Below, piece after piece: positions 26,401 through 35,919 of a stretch of 41,255 nucleotides of DNA. Source of the stretch: an uncultured Bacteroidota bacterium. GTDB taxonomy: Bacteria > Bacteroidota > Bacteroidia > Bacteroidales > P3. Each line of letters starts with the position of its first letter. Positions within the stretch are counted from its first letter, which is position 1. The translations under genes were made by a program, and so were the position numbers. The stretch lies in NCBI GenBank assembly GCA_900545215.1, contig UQXW01000014.1, forward strand, positions 1 through 41,255. Reading direction: 5' to 3'. The notes beneath the pieces were generated by a model. That model made no database searches. It was not told the origin of the DNA and was given only the letters and a program-made list of their open reading frames with translations.

Positions 26401-28755
26401 GGCAGTCAGGGACAGGCAAGTACAGGTGTGGTGGTTAAGAACAATATAGTCGTATCCGAAGGAATGGGGTTTGCAATATGGGAAAGAACTTCGGAAAATA
26501 ATGCAAGTACATCTTTCACCTTATCGAACAATATGTATTATAAGGTAGCAGGTTCCTCCTCCGACATATTGTTTAAGTTCAATACCAATAATGTCGCCAC
26601 GACCGAGCAATGGGAAACTATCAGCGGGGAAACGAATTCCTATTATACGGAAAATCCTTTCTTTATGGCGTGGAACAATCTGCATACGACAAGCACATTC
26701 GTTTGCTACAAGGGTACTCCGATTGCAGGTGTTACAGATGACTTCTTCGGAAGAAGCAGGCCTACTTCGAATACATGTATAGGTGCTTTGGAGTTTGAAC
26801 CTCCGACAAGTAATATATTTGTTACATCGGTCGAGATAGGTAGTGGAGATTATAGCGAGGTTGATGGAATGCCGGCATATTCGAGTTGTGATTTCGGGCA
26901 AGAAACAGTAAGTGTTCGTTATAAGAATATAAGTTCAAATACCATTCCTGCCAATACAGCCAGAATGTATTATAAGGTCGATAACGGAGTTGCGGTTAAC
27001 GGTGGTTTGATATCGCATGCAATAGCACCGAATACCGATTATGTATTTACTTTTACCCAGTCTGCAAATTTGGCAGCTGTTTCCGCTGATACAAGAATGA
27101 TTTTGACAGCATTTTCATCTCTCGCAGCCGATACGGTGAACACCAATGATACAACGAGAGCCGTTATTTTGTCGAACTATCAGTTACCTGCACTTGCAAA
27201 TCAAAGTACGAATGTGAACTATGGTACAAGTGCAAACATAAGTGTATCCTCTAACGATTCTATCTATTGGTTCAAAAGCATGGACGATGATGTTCCGTTT
27301 TTGAAGTCCCATAATCTGACAACAACTCAGTTGTATGCTGATACTGCATTCTATTTTTCTGCCAAGAGAGAGATACCGGTGTTAAAGATAACAGAGTTGC
27401 AGTTCAATAAGAATGCAAGTGTCGAGAACGGAATAACAACTCCTTTGCCTTCATGGGTAACGACTAATAATGCTTATGAGATAAGTAATTTCGGTAATGG
27501 AAGTATAGATTTGACCGGTTATTCGTTCGTTTATTATTCTGGCAACAATACGGCTTTATCGACATCGCCTACGAAAACTTATACATTCCCTGCAGGTTAT
27601 GTCTTGGAAGCAAATCAATCGGTTGTCCTTTTGCCGGTTAATGCAAATGCCGTTACGGCAGAGGGTGTTCTCGGAATAGCTTCCGGTACTGTAGGAGCGG
27701 ATAAGAAAACCGGTTATTTGTTGAAAAATGCAGCAGGTACGGTTATAGATGCCGTTGCTGTCAATGGCGCGACTTTTGCGGCCGGACACAATGTTCCTGC
27801 AAGTGTATGGCAAGGTTCTTCTGCCAATCTTACTCTTACCAATACAGCCGGAATTGTAAGGACGTCTGCTGCCGGCTCTACACAGGCAGCTTGGAAAAAA
27901 GCTTCTTCGACAAGTCCGATGACGATAGGAACATACAATGATGAATTGACGGTTAATACGGATAACGGATGTTTGGGTCATAAAGCTACGTATAATGTAG
28001 TAATACAAAATGCACCGACTTATAATCCAAGCATAGTGGCGGTTTCTGTTGTCGGGCTTTCTGCCGATAGTGCTTGTACATTGAATGAAGAACAGATAAA
28101 GGTAAAGATTACCAACCTCGGTTTGCAACCTGTTACCAATATTCCTATACAATATTACAGCAAGAAGAACAATGCCATCTTACAACAGAAGAACGACACA
28201 TATACAGGAACCATAAATCCGTTCGATACGATTGAATACACCTTGACGGAGACACTTGATTTGTCTGCCGTCTCAGCGAATGAGACTTTTGAAATAACAG
28301 CCTTAGCCAACCTTGCAGCAGATAATATTCATGGAGATGATACGGCGAGAATGCAAGTCGTATCATTGATGACACCGCAACAGCCGGCGGTTCAGAATGT
28401 TAATATTCCGTACGCAAGTTCTAAGGTGTTAACGGCTACAAGTACTAACACACTTGTGTGGTATGACAGCCCGACTTCACATCAAGAACTTTCAAGAGGA
28501 ACATATACAACGCCTGTATTGTATGAAACGGATACTTTCTATGTGGCAGCTTTGTTGGCAGCGAATGCCGACGTGGAAATAGGAACCGGAACGTCAACGA
28601 ATACAAACGATAATGCACCTACACCGTTTGCTTTCTCCAAGAAACAAGTCAAAGAACAATATCTTTGGAGAGCGGAGGAACTCTCAGACATGGGAGAGGG
28701 CTTGATAAAGTCCATAGGGTTCAAGGTTCATTCGGAGGAGCCAATGTTACAATGA
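23425..28755 (+). CDS. Giant T9SS adhesin, N-terminal part (frameshifted)
   Basis: This reading frame gives 1776 residues. It starts with a signal peptide (MKRVLFFTGLFMMLLPLCGF, then TQ). A cleaved-adhesin/jelly-roll domain follows (about 29-215: HVDFENGIPAGW to GWFIDDVRLYV), then a YTAEELREAGFGAG module (about 365-530) and CARDB-like Ig domains. Next come a right-handed beta-helix (about 646-1126), a lamin-tail-like domain (about 1319-1492: ITELQFN, YEISNFGNGSIDLTGY) and more CARDB-like domains. The frame breaks inside a second YxAEEL module and ends in the unrelated tail EEPMLQ. A missing base after 28733 restores HS-GGANVTMSDY, so this and the next frame were one protein of about 3,915 residues. 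This part lacks the sorting domain. Earlier Mets exist at 23395 and 23407; 23425 begins the signal peptide proper. Confidence 0.85.
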   Translation: MKRVLFFTGLFMMLLPLCGFTQNGPVLLTHVDFENGIPAGWTVSDQSNVFIYNDLAATGEKSLRMKPTAGEIMITSPEFTIQPGCATRLEFSHIPILNNQNGGRVEVLKPNGTWTPLTLQNPVNPSCYDPSYGSGASGFDGSFKKVSYWTGNSNIDVADLDSTYWRNEVFYLYSTLTSSATTVKFRFVLPASSGAAANFSGWFIDDVRLYVASVAGDEVRIPQIRSVVKAPNISNYPTCSDVLVQMQIRDAGGAMSTAADAVKIEFKQADDNGVYSTTEVNMTLVDAANSTYEGNIPFNGFGKTTYWKVLAKDAKGNEVRYPFVYGTYNRYTIIRPYEGTKKIKETQTSNQELMIPTNKLASMFQMRYTAEELREAGFGAGEIGGLYYNVTQSAAGFVMPNFSLSIGNIDPAWVLDQGYLYSATTLTRVYSNPSFVAPPIGEHYIQFDEPFLWDGESDIMIKTCWGPAPSAGGTTKVECISTTGNNRTGQFTQTGTSYLEACSAPFNTADGMVNYKVNYKFDFLKNCVLPVDAALSEKLATPANQKISANTNSNFGVYLRNDGSEPLSQVKVSFLADNGSTGNATWNGTLDPGDSTIFNVTSSLNLPAGYRHVTAWTNVLPPDIDWNTLNDTITYDIISCDGAMNGVYAIGNVQGVPETRTFDDFSQAFKVLEVCGVGAPVTIKVEQGADGVRGDILKFPTTIQGASATNMITFTSSTNEPVRFYVNDTVRANTSFDLSGCKYMRFENLTFLPAKSYMDNNSVAMSERSVVKLSQTSNHIEFKKCNFPSSITFGTEQTQSVCNLKPTAILDLSAASNVTIDSCCFSAVADKVVNIKGLSPTSMTNGIVIKNTTFDYEPVSIGGSQTVSDNIIYAEYNDGLIVSRNVFSSSPDITTVGGEKYAIMLQASKNFDINKNIFDLEKITAISLSQIGAGNSKIANNKISIKNSNEGVVNIHLSGIKFLSGENVSIVYNNIYASDAGITGKQATALSLGSQGQASTGVVVKNNIVVSEGMGFAIWERTSENNASTSFTLSNNMYYKVAGSSSDILFKFNTNNVATTEQWETISGETNSYYTENPFFMAWNNLHTTSTFVCYKGTPIAGVTDDFFGRSRPTSNTCIGALEFEPPTSNIFVTSVEIGSGDYSEVDGMPAYSSCDFGQETVSVRYKNISSNTIPANTARMYYKVDNGVAVNGGLISHAIAPNTDYVFTFTQSANLAAVSADTRMILTAFSSLAADTVNTNDTTRAVILSNYQLPALANQSTNVNYGTSANISVSSNDSIYWFKSMDDDVPFLKSHNLTTTQLYADTAFYFSAKREIPVLKITELQFNKNASVENGITTPLPSWVTTNNAYEISNFGNGSIDLTGYSFVYYSGNNTALSTSPTKTYTFPAGYVLEANQSVVLLPVNANAVTAEGVLGIASGTVGADKKTGYLLKNAAGTVIDAVAVNGATFAAGHNVPASVWQGSSANLTLTNTAGIVRTSAAGSTQAAWKKASSTSPMTIGTYNDELTVNTDNGCLGHKATYNVVIQNAPTYNPSIVAVSVVGLSADSACTLNEEQIKVKITNLGLQPVTNIPIQYYSKKNNAILQQKNDTYTGTINPFDTIEYTLTETLDLSAVSANETFEITALANLAADNIHGDDTARMQVVSLMTPQQPAVQNVNIPYASSKVLTATSTNTLVWYDSPTSHQELSRGTYTTPVLYETDTFYVAALLAANADVEIGTGTSTNTNDNAPTPFAFSKKQVKEQYLWRAEELSDMGEGLIKSIGFKVHSEEPMLQ

Positions 28756-31700
28756 GCGATTATGCAATCAAGATAGGTGTGACAAATGATAACGTTTTGA
28801 CAACATGGGTAGGAGGCTTGCAAGAGGTTTATTCCGATAACGTAACCATAACCAAGACACCTGCCATGACAAATGTTTGGAAAGACATGACGTTTGTCAA
28901 TCCGTTCTATTATGATGGAGAGTCCAACCTTGTTGTCGAGATATGTTACAATACCACTGTTACGACCGGTAAGGTTAAGACATACAATTCAAACACAGAA
29001 TTTAATTCTGCGATAATATATCACGATAACAATACCAATGCCTGCCAATACACCGGTAATCCGGGTGCAACGTACTCTAAGCGTCCTAATGTCAAGTTCG
29101 GCGTTGATAAATACGGTTGTAAGAGTACAAGAGCAGCACTTGTCGTTGAGGTTCAACCTGCTCCTACTTGCGAAGCCGGCTTGACGCAGGTGGTAGCCCC
29201 TGTGGAGGAAACCACCATCATGTCAGGAGTATCTACACCTGTACAAGTTGAAATAAAGAACTTCGGTACTGCACCTTTGACTTCTCTTGATTTGCATTGG
29301 ACTGTCAACGGTACGGCACAACCTGTTTATGAGTGGACAGGTTCTTTGGCACAAAACAGCACCGAAGTGGTAACCATAGGTAACTATACCTTTGCTTCCG
29401 GTACGATAGAATTGAAGGTATGGCTCGAGAAAGATTGTGATGCCGAGCCAAGCAACGACACGGTTGTAAGCAACTTCTCCGCATGTATGGGTAACAGTAC
29501 CGAAGTTACTACGATAACCATAGGCCCTGATGCTTCCGATGATTATAGTAGTTTCAATGCGTTGGTAAACGACTTGACAAGTTCGGGAATTTGCGGATCG
29601 GTTCAAGTGAACGTTAAAGCAGGTACATATAACGAACAAATCAATATTCCGAACATATCAGGGCTTTCTGAAACCAACTATATCAAATTTACCGGGCTTT
29701 CAGGTGATAATTCACAAACAATACTGACATACACGCCTGCTGCGGGAGCGGAAGATAAATATATATTGAGTCTCAGTGAGGTGGAAAACATACATTTTGA
29801 GAACATGACAATTCAATGTGCCGATACAACAGCCAATACCTCGGTATCGGTGGAAAAATCCGAGAATATCAGTTTCAAAATGATGAATTTCGTTTCTCCA
29901 AAAACGGCACGAAGCACGATGCTAAGCCTTGTAAAGACTGATGATGTTACAATAAGTCAAAACGATTTCATCGGTGCCGCAGTGCAGTTGGCAACGACAG
30001 ATACGGTGAAAACGCTTTCCATAAACAACAATAATTTCTTGGAGTTCGGTGTATCGGGAATAAGGACTTACGATGCGGAAAACCTATCGATAGAGAACAA
30101 TCATCTTTCCACCGATACTTCAAAATTGATTGTTACGGCAGTTGATTTAAAGAGACTTTCGGGAGCAACACGCGTTATGTCCAACTTCCTTTATTTGACG
30201 AAAGGAACGGCAGTCAGAACAGGTATCTCGATGAAAGAAGTTCATGCCGAACAAATACAGCCTGCAATCATAGCAAACAATTCCATTTCGATGATAGGTG
30301 CGAGAAATTCGTCCTCATCTTTGGCATACATCGGAATAGACATTGACAGCACCGATTGGTTGAGTTTGTATTACAACACGGTTTATCTCGAACCGTCAAA
30401 AGGTAACAATACCTCTTCAAAGTGTCTTTCTGTTGGTAAGGTGGGTTCCAATATAATAGTTCAGAACAATAACCTTGATAATAGCGGTAAGGGATATGCG
30501 ATGTATGTACAAACGCCGGCAACCCATGTCGTCCTTTCCAACAATAATAACTATTACACCAACGGAAGTAAGTTCGTATATTGGATAAACGATAAATCCA
30601 ACCTTACACTCTTGCAAACAGCCAACTCCATGGACGCACAATCCGTCAGCATTGAAAATTCGTTCAAGAACGATTCTGTTTTGGCACTTACTTTCCCTAC
30701 CGGAATAGTAAGGATTGCAGAGCCGGTAGATGATGTCGCCACGGATATAGAAGGTAATTTCCGACCTGTTTCCCCTAAACCGACAATAGGAGCATACGAA
30801 TACCAATTCGCAGGTAATGATACCGGTATTCCGAGAATAATAAGCCCTGTCGAAGGAGACGAATATGTCGAAGGAGATCCGTTGAGCGTTGAAGTGGAAT
30901 TGAAGAACTTCGGTAATTACAGCATAAACACAATGGAGATAGTCGCTGTTTTGAAATCTTCCGAAGATTCCGAGACAGCCATACAAACTTTGAGAGAAAC
31001 ATGGACGGGAATGTTGTCTTCATTGCAAACGACCACATATACATTCAACCAAACCTTTACACCACCGCTCAACGACCCTTACACAGATGAACTTTATGTA
31101 ATGGCATACACGATAATGGACGGAGATACCGTGCATATCAACGACACTGCATATACCCACTTCCTTTCAAAACCTGCGAAGGACTTGAAACTGGAAGGTA
31201 CTGTACCTATAACCGAGCGATGTGTATTGACAAATGTTCAAATCCAAACCAAGATAAAGAACGTAGGAGAAAAGAACATAGAACCCGGCGATGTGATACA
31301 GTTGTCTTACTGGATAGAGGGCAGACCCGACCTTACGCAAACAGAAACTCTTACATTCCCTTATACAGACCAAACCACACAAACTCCATATCAGAATCTG
31401 CAAAAAGGAGCCTCGCTCACATATACTTTCAACGCTACTGCCAACCTTTATCCTTTGGGAGCAAATGATACAACGTGGAAATTGTGGACATGTGTGAAAA
31501 CAGTGGGCGACAATCAGCAACTTAACGATACCGCTTCTGCCGCAAAGGTGGTAAATTCCAAAGTATCGCCTCCTGCACCTACCGTAACAGATGATTACAT
31601 TCCATACGCAACATGGGGACATCCGAGTGCAGAGCAAGCCAATAGCTTGGCAATAAAATGGTATGCCGGACCGAACGATGCAAATCCGTTTTATGCACCA

Positions 31701-34700
31701 ACAAACTATAATACTTCAAGGAACTATACAACCTCCCAATTATTTGAAGATACAACCTTCTATGTCGGTGTAAATGCAACCGGAACATATCCTTGTGCAA
31801 GTGAAAGAACGGCTGTTACTGTTCATGTTAATCCGAGAGCAGCAGTCGATGCTTCGGCATTGGCAGTTGTTTATCCTCCGGAAGATGCATGGGTATATAT
31901 GAGTACTGGCGATACCATTAAAGTCTTGTTGACCAATTACGGTACACAGCCATTGAGCAACTTCCCTGTAACTTACTCTATAAAACCTACATCTCCTGCA
32001 AACGCAGAACCTGTTATTGTAACAGAAACATGTACGGCAACAGTTCAGCCGGACGAACAATATACCTATACATTCGAAACATTGGCAGATATGTCCGGTC
32101 TTAGCAAGAATTATTCAATAATGGCGTGGACAGATGCTGCAGGCGATATTACTGCACTCAATGATACGACGAAAGCTGCAACGGTCGTGAAACCGAAGAA
32201 CGGTAATACGGTTTATTGCAGTATTACAGTCGATAATCCTGCAAGTTTGGATATATCGAGAGTTCAGTTGGGAGTTATGGACAACCCTACTACACCTTCC
32301 GGAAACGGTTATTCCGACTTCACTACTGATACAACCATAACGATGCCTACTCTATACAGAGGAGTTGCCGACCAATTGAATGTCCATGTGGATAATTCCA
32401 CATCGATGGATGCGAACTCAGTTGTCGGAGGTTGGGTAAGAGTATTCATCGATTGGGATAGAAATGGAGAGTTCTCGGCAGCGGAATGTGTGGTAAGCGA
32501 TACGGTGTACTCCGGAATGGTATTGTCGAAAACATTGAACGTTCCTGCCAATACGCTTAACGGTATTGCAAGAATGAGAGTTATCCTTAAACAAAGCGGA
32601 ACAAGCGATGAGTTCACAGCCTGCGAAAAAGTACAGCGTGGAGAGGTCGAAGACTATCGAGTCATCATCAAGCCGGCTGAACAGATAAACGCAGAACTTA
32701 AACGCTTCACATCACCGAGTGAACTTGCCTCTGCCGGACAAACAGACGTAAAAGCCGTGTTGAGAAATGCAGGGTTGCAAACGCTTAATTCCGCAACCAT
32801 AACCTTGAAGCATAACGACCAAGACTATACTTACAACTGGACGGGCAATCTGGCAAGCGGAGAACTTGAAGAAATAACCATAGCCAATGTGGACTTGGAT
32901 TTGGGAGCAAACAACTTCAAGGCGTATATCGACGTGGCAGGTGATAATGTTCATGACAACGATACGATAAACCTTAACTCGTATGTCTTCCGCACCTTCG
33001 TTGTCCCTTATCAAACCGATTTCGACGACGAAGATGGTAACGACCACTTCTACGCATACGATGCCAATCCGACCAACCCTACTAACAGTTGGCAGTTCGG
33101 AACGCCGGCAGAGACGAACACGACAATAGACGTAGCCTATTCCGAACCTAATTGCTGGAAAACCAACCTTAGCGGCAAGCACCCTAAGAACAACGAAAGT
33201 ATTCTTTACTCGCCTATATTCGATGTCAATACCGTGAAACCCGACACCATGAGTTTCATGTTGAGAACCGATGCAGGAGTGAACACGGCAAGCATGCACA
33301 TAGAGTATCTCAACTGGCAGGGCAAATGGGTTTTGCTTGGAGCGAAAGAAGACGGTTATGGAGAAAATTGGTATAATTCGGATAGCAACTACTTCAACGG
33401 CACGAAGTCATGGACGAAAGTAACCTATTCTTTGGAACACGTCAATTACCTGTTCGGAAACAATCTTCAATTCCGTTTTGTCTTCCGTTCCAATGCAGGA
33501 GTTCAGAAAGACGGCTTTGCGATAGACAACTTCGAAATACAAAGAGCCAAGAGAGAACAAGACGCAGGAGTTGTATCTTTGACTTTGGAACCGACCGCAC
33601 TGCCTAATTACGGTTCTAATTACTATCCGCGAGTAGGCATACACAATTACGGAACAACATCATTGACCAACTTGCAAGTATGTTACATATCCGAGGGATT
33701 GTACATACCGATTTGTGAAGACCTCATAGGCGTGGACATACAACCGGAAACGACATACGAATACACCTTCAATACCGGAACATACCTTACCGTGGATTCG
33801 CCTGACCCATTCGGAATATGTGCATTCACAAGGTTGAATCCGACCGACATTTATACCGACAATGACTCCGTATGCCAACAAATAGTCATAGGACCTTTGC
33901 AAAAAGATGTCGGCATAGTCAACATCAATTCACCGACAACGCAAATCGTATCCAACGACCAAATAGAAGTCGCAATACAAGTCCGAAACTACGGATTGGA
34001 ACCGGTAAGCGAATTGCCGGTGGCGTATAAAGTGCCGGGTGCATCGCAAATAGAAGAAACAATACATTTCAATCCGCCTTTGTACAACGGAGACGAATAT
34101 GTATATCGTTTCAACCAAAGATTTCATTCCTCATTCGGAGCAGTCAATTTGAAATGTTGGACAGGACTTGAAGGAGACTATTATCACGACAATGATACCG
34201 TTTATAAAAGATTGGAAGGAACAGGAACCACACGCGACTTGGAAGCAAAATACATAACCATAGACGATGCCGATCCTGACCATATATCGTTGCAACTCGC
34301 TTTTATGAACCGTAGTTCCGTCGGAGTAGGAAATATCACGGTAGGTTATTACCTCGGCAGCGACAGAGAAAACGTCGTCGAGGAAACATACCGCCTTGGA
34401 AATGTATTGCCTTCCGGTACTTACGGCTATCATAAGTTTGAAGCAACACTTCCGAGAGCCAATGCACCATACACCAGAATTACCGCTTTCGTATCAGTCG
34501 ATGATGAAGTCGATAGAAGCAACGACACCACAAGCGTACTTTACATGGGATACCGCGATGGTGTGGCAGATTCCGTATTCATAGAACAAACATACGAACC
34601 GGATTGCAAAGTACAGCTTACAGCACATAACGGAGGAACGATAGGCGGAACAACGCAAGTCAGAGCCCATTTAGTTCTTAACGGGGATTATGCAAACCAA

Positions 34701-35171
34701 ATAGTTGAAGACTTCACATGGGAGTACGACGAACCTAATTCTGACATGTTACGTTATATGACTTTCTCTCAGCGAATACCTAAGAGTGAAAACGGAACGT
34801 ATAACGTTATTGCATGGTTGGACTACCCATACGATGCCGACCATAGGAACGATACCACGCATGCTTATGCCGTTCGTTCATACGTAGGATTGGAAGAGGT
34901 AGAACGAACAGCAGGCTTTGTCCTTGAACAAAACCAACCTAACCCATTCACCGACGAAACCACTATAGGTTTCACACTTCCGGAATCCGGAGAAGCAACA
35001 CTCGTTATCACCAACAACCTCGGACAAGTCTTGAAGACCATTAAAGGCAATTATGGAGAAGGACGCAATACCATCGTTCTGAAAGACCTCGATTTGCCGG
35101 AAGGCATTTATCACTACACCATGTATTACAAGAAAGACAAACAAATGAGGAAGATGATAATAAGCAAATAA
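28752..35171 (+). CDS. Giant T9SS adhesin, C-terminal part with type A sorting domain
   Basis: This frame gives 2139 residues from an ATG that overlaps the stop of the first part (ATGA, 28752-28755). It continues the interrupted module, then CARDB-like domains, a second right-handed beta-helix (about 250-683), further CARDB-like domains and a GEVED domain (FIDWDRNGEF to RGEVEDYRVII, about 1227-1307). A MAM/jelly-roll domain follows (about 1417-1600: YQTDFDDEDGNDHF, DGFAIDNFEIQ), then more CARDB-like domains. The last ~85 residues (from VLEQNQPNPFTDETT to KMIISK) are a T9SS type A sorting domain, used for outer-membrane export and attachment. Without the first part there is no signal peptide, so on its own it should stay in the cytoplasm. 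The frame is open back to 28665, but that stretch is not protein-like. Confidence 0.85.
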   Translation: MSDYAIKIGVTNDNVLTTWVGGLQEVYSDNVTITKTPAMTNVWKDMTFVNPFYYDGESNLVVEICYNTTVTTGKVKTYNSNTEFNSAIIYHDNNTNACQYTGNPGATYSKRPNVKFGVDKYGCKSTRAALVVEVQPAPTCEAGLTQVVAPVEETTIMSGVSTPVQVEIKNFGTAPLTSLDLHWTVNGTAQPVYEWTGSLAQNSTEVVTIGNYTFASGTIELKVWLEKDCDAEPSNDTVVSNFSACMGNSTEVTTITIGPDASDDYSSFNALVNDLTSSGICGSVQVNVKAGTYNEQINIPNISGLSETNYIKFTGLSGDNSQTILTYTPAAGAEDKYILSLSEVENIHFENMTIQCADTTANTSVSVEKSENISFKMMNFVSPKTARSTMLSLVKTDDVTISQNDFIGAAVQLATTDTVKTLSINNNNFLEFGVSGIRTYDAENLSIENNHLSTDTSKLIVTAVDLKRLSGATRVMSNFLYLTKGTAVRTGISMKEVHAEQIQPAIIANNSISMIGARNSSSSLAYIGIDIDSTDWLSLYYNTVYLEPSKGNNTSSKCLSVGKVGSNIIVQNNNLDNSGKGYAMYVQTPATHVVLSNNNNYYTNGSKFVYWINDKSNLTLLQTANSMDAQSVSIENSFKNDSVLALTFPTGIVRIAEPVDDVATDIEGNFRPVSPKPTIGAYEYQFAGNDTGIPRIISPVEGDEYVEGDPLSVEVELKNFGNYSINTMEIVAVLKSSEDSETAIQTLRETWTGMLSSLQTTTYTFNQTFTPPLNDPYTDELYVMAYTIMDGDTVHINDTAYTHFLSKPAKDLKLEGTVPITERCVLTNVQIQTKIKNVGEKNIEPGDVIQLSYWIEGRPDLTQTETLTFPYTDQTTQTPYQNLQKGASLTYTFNATANLYPLGANDTTWKLWTCVKTVGDNQQLNDTASAAKVVNSKVSPPAPTVTDDYIPYATWGHPSAEQANSLAIKWYAGPNDANPFYAPTNYNTSRNYTTSQLFEDTTFYVGVNATGTYPCASERTAVTVHVNPRAAVDASALAVVYPPEDAWVYMSTGDTIKVLLTNYGTQPLSNFPVTYSIKPTSPANAEPVIVTETCTATVQPDEQYTYTFETLADMSGLSKNYSIMAWTDAAGDITALNDTTKAATVVKPKNGNTVYCSITVDNPASLDISRVQLGVMDNPTTPSGNGYSDFTTDTTITMPTLYRGVADQLNVHVDNSTSMDANSVVGGWVRVFIDWDRNGEFSAAECVVSDTVYSGMVLSKTLNVPANTLNGIARMRVILKQSGTSDEFTACEKVQRGEVEDYRVIIKPAEQINAELKRFTSPSELASAGQTDVKAVLRNAGLQTLNSATITLKHNDQDYTYNWTGNLASGELEEITIANVDLDLGANNFKAYIDVAGDNVHDNDTINLNSYVFRTFVVPYQTDFDDEDGNDHFYAYDANPTNPTNSWQFGTPAETNTTIDVAYSEPNCWKTNLSGKHPKNNESILYSPIFDVNTVKPDTMSFMLRTDAGVNTASMHIEYLNWQGKWVLLGAKEDGYGENWYNSDSNYFNGTKSWTKVTYSLEHVNYLFGNNLQFRFVFRSNAGVQKDGFAIDNFEIQRAKREQDAGVVSLTLEPTALPNYGSNYYPRVGIHNYGTTSLTNLQVCYISEGLYIPICEDLIGVDIQPETTYEYTFNTGTYLTVDSPDPFGICAFTRLNPTDIYTDNDSVCQQIVIGPLQKDVGIVNINSPTTQIVSNDQIEVAIQVRNYGLEPVSELPVAYKVPGASQIEETIHFNPPLYNGDEYVYRFNQRFHSSFGAVNLKCWTGLEGDYYHDNDTVYKRLEGTGTTRDLEAKYITIDDADPDHISLQLAFMNRSSVGVGNITVGYYLGSDRENVVEETYRLGNVLPSGTYGYHKFEATLPRANAPYTRITAFVSVDDEVDRSNDTTSVLYMGYRDGVADSVFIEQTYEPDCKVQLTAHNGGTIGGTTQVRAHLVLNGDYANQIVEDFTWEYDEPNSDMLRYMTFSQRIPKSENGTYNVIAWLDYPYDADHRNDTTHAYAVRSYVGLEEVERTAGFVLEQNQPNPFTDETTIGFTLPESGEATLVITNNLGQVLKTIKGNYGEGRNTIVLKDLDLPEGIYHYTMYYKKDKQMRKMIISK

Positions 35172-35205
35172 GCAAGCAATACCGGAAACACCGGCATATA
35201 TCGAT

Positions 35206-35441
35206 TCAGCACGAATATTCGTCAAGGCAAAGTTCCGTTTTCAAAATCGGAACACCGCTTTGATGAATGTTCTTTTTTATCGCACTTAATTTGCGAAGAA
35301 GTATTGCAGTGGTGGAATTTATGTAGAAAAAGTTCCGACTTATTTGGTATCGATTTGCGTTGTAGTCAAAAATGAAGAGAGACAATATTTCATAAGCTTG
35401 TTTGCCAACCGGTCTTTGTAGAATACTTTCGCCTGCTTCAT
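35206..35441 (-). pseudogene. hipA: hipA remnant, frameshifted and truncated
   Basis: Directly overlapping the hipB stop (ATGA) a frame reads MKQAKVFYKDRLANKL, the typical start of Bacteroidetes HipA. It then runs into junk and a stop at 35340. In the neighbouring frame the sequence continues as EILSLFIFDYNANRYQI, which looks like the next HipA strand, so a small indel near residue 15 broke the gene. Nothing of the kinase domain follows before 35206. The toxin kinase is therefore gone. The adhesin stop is at 35171 on the other strand. Confidence 0.65.
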
Positions 35442-35650
35442 CGATTACCTGCTTTTGACACTGCCACCATCTCATAATTGAAAAAATCGAGGAGCTGATT
35501 TTCCTTGTCAAGTTGCAACGACCTCTTGCCCTGTTCGAGGTCTCGAACGAAACGTAATCCGACCCCCGACTTCAATGAAAGCTCTTCCTGAGTAATATTA
35601 TATTGCTTTCGTAACATCTTGACCGTTGCCGATAGTGATAGAGTGTTCAT
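35438..35650 (-). CDS. hipB: HipB-like XRE-family helix-turn-helix regulator
   Basis: This 70-residue protein carries a Cro/C1-type helix-turn-helix: ATVKMLRKQYNITQEELSLKSGVGLRFVRDLEQGKRSLQ (given in two parts: ATVKMLRKQYNITQEELSLK and SGVGLRFVRDLEQGKRSLQ), followed by LDKENQLLDFF. It matches the small antitoxin/regulator of hipBA modules, whose gene overlaps hipA by ATGA as here. It probably represses its own promoter; an inverted repeat at 35698-35717 is a candidate operator. Since hipA is broken, this is an orphan regulator that could still act on its operator. Confidence 0.85.
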   Translation of the reverse strand: MNTLSLSATVKMLRKQYNITQEELSLKSGVGLRFVRDLEQGKRSLQLDKENQLLDFFNYEMVAVSKAGNR

Positions 35651-35697
35651 AAATATACAACATTATACCTTTTCTGCTATAAGATTATTTCATCTGA

Positions 35698-35717
35698 ATA
35701 TACCCGATAAGGTATAT
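35698..35717. promoter_or_regulatory. Candidate HipB operator (inverted repeat)
   Basis: ATATACC (35698-35704) and GGTATAT (35711-35717) are perfect reverse complements with a 6-bp spacer, 48 bp upstream of the hipB ATG. E. coli HipB binds a similar TATCC-8 bp-GGATA palindrome. A related TTATACC half lies nearer the gene (about 35663-35669). Confidence 0.45.
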
Positions 35718-35919
35718 CAATATATGACTCCATATTCCTCATATCCGAAGCGACACCACTCGCCGGCGGATTGTTGCTCATTCTGTTCCTGCTCTTCTTC
35801 CGAAGAATGTGGAAAATCGGCAGTCGGAAGATAAGAGAACACCTCGAAAACGATTCCGAATCCACAAGATAAGAACACTTCTGAAACCTGCCGAAACCGA
35901 AACATCGTTATGTTGCAAC

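Noticed and set aside
28725..28755. Programmed -1 frameshift in the adhesin
   Set aside because: No slippery heptamer or following stem-loop seen; a missing base explains the break more simply.
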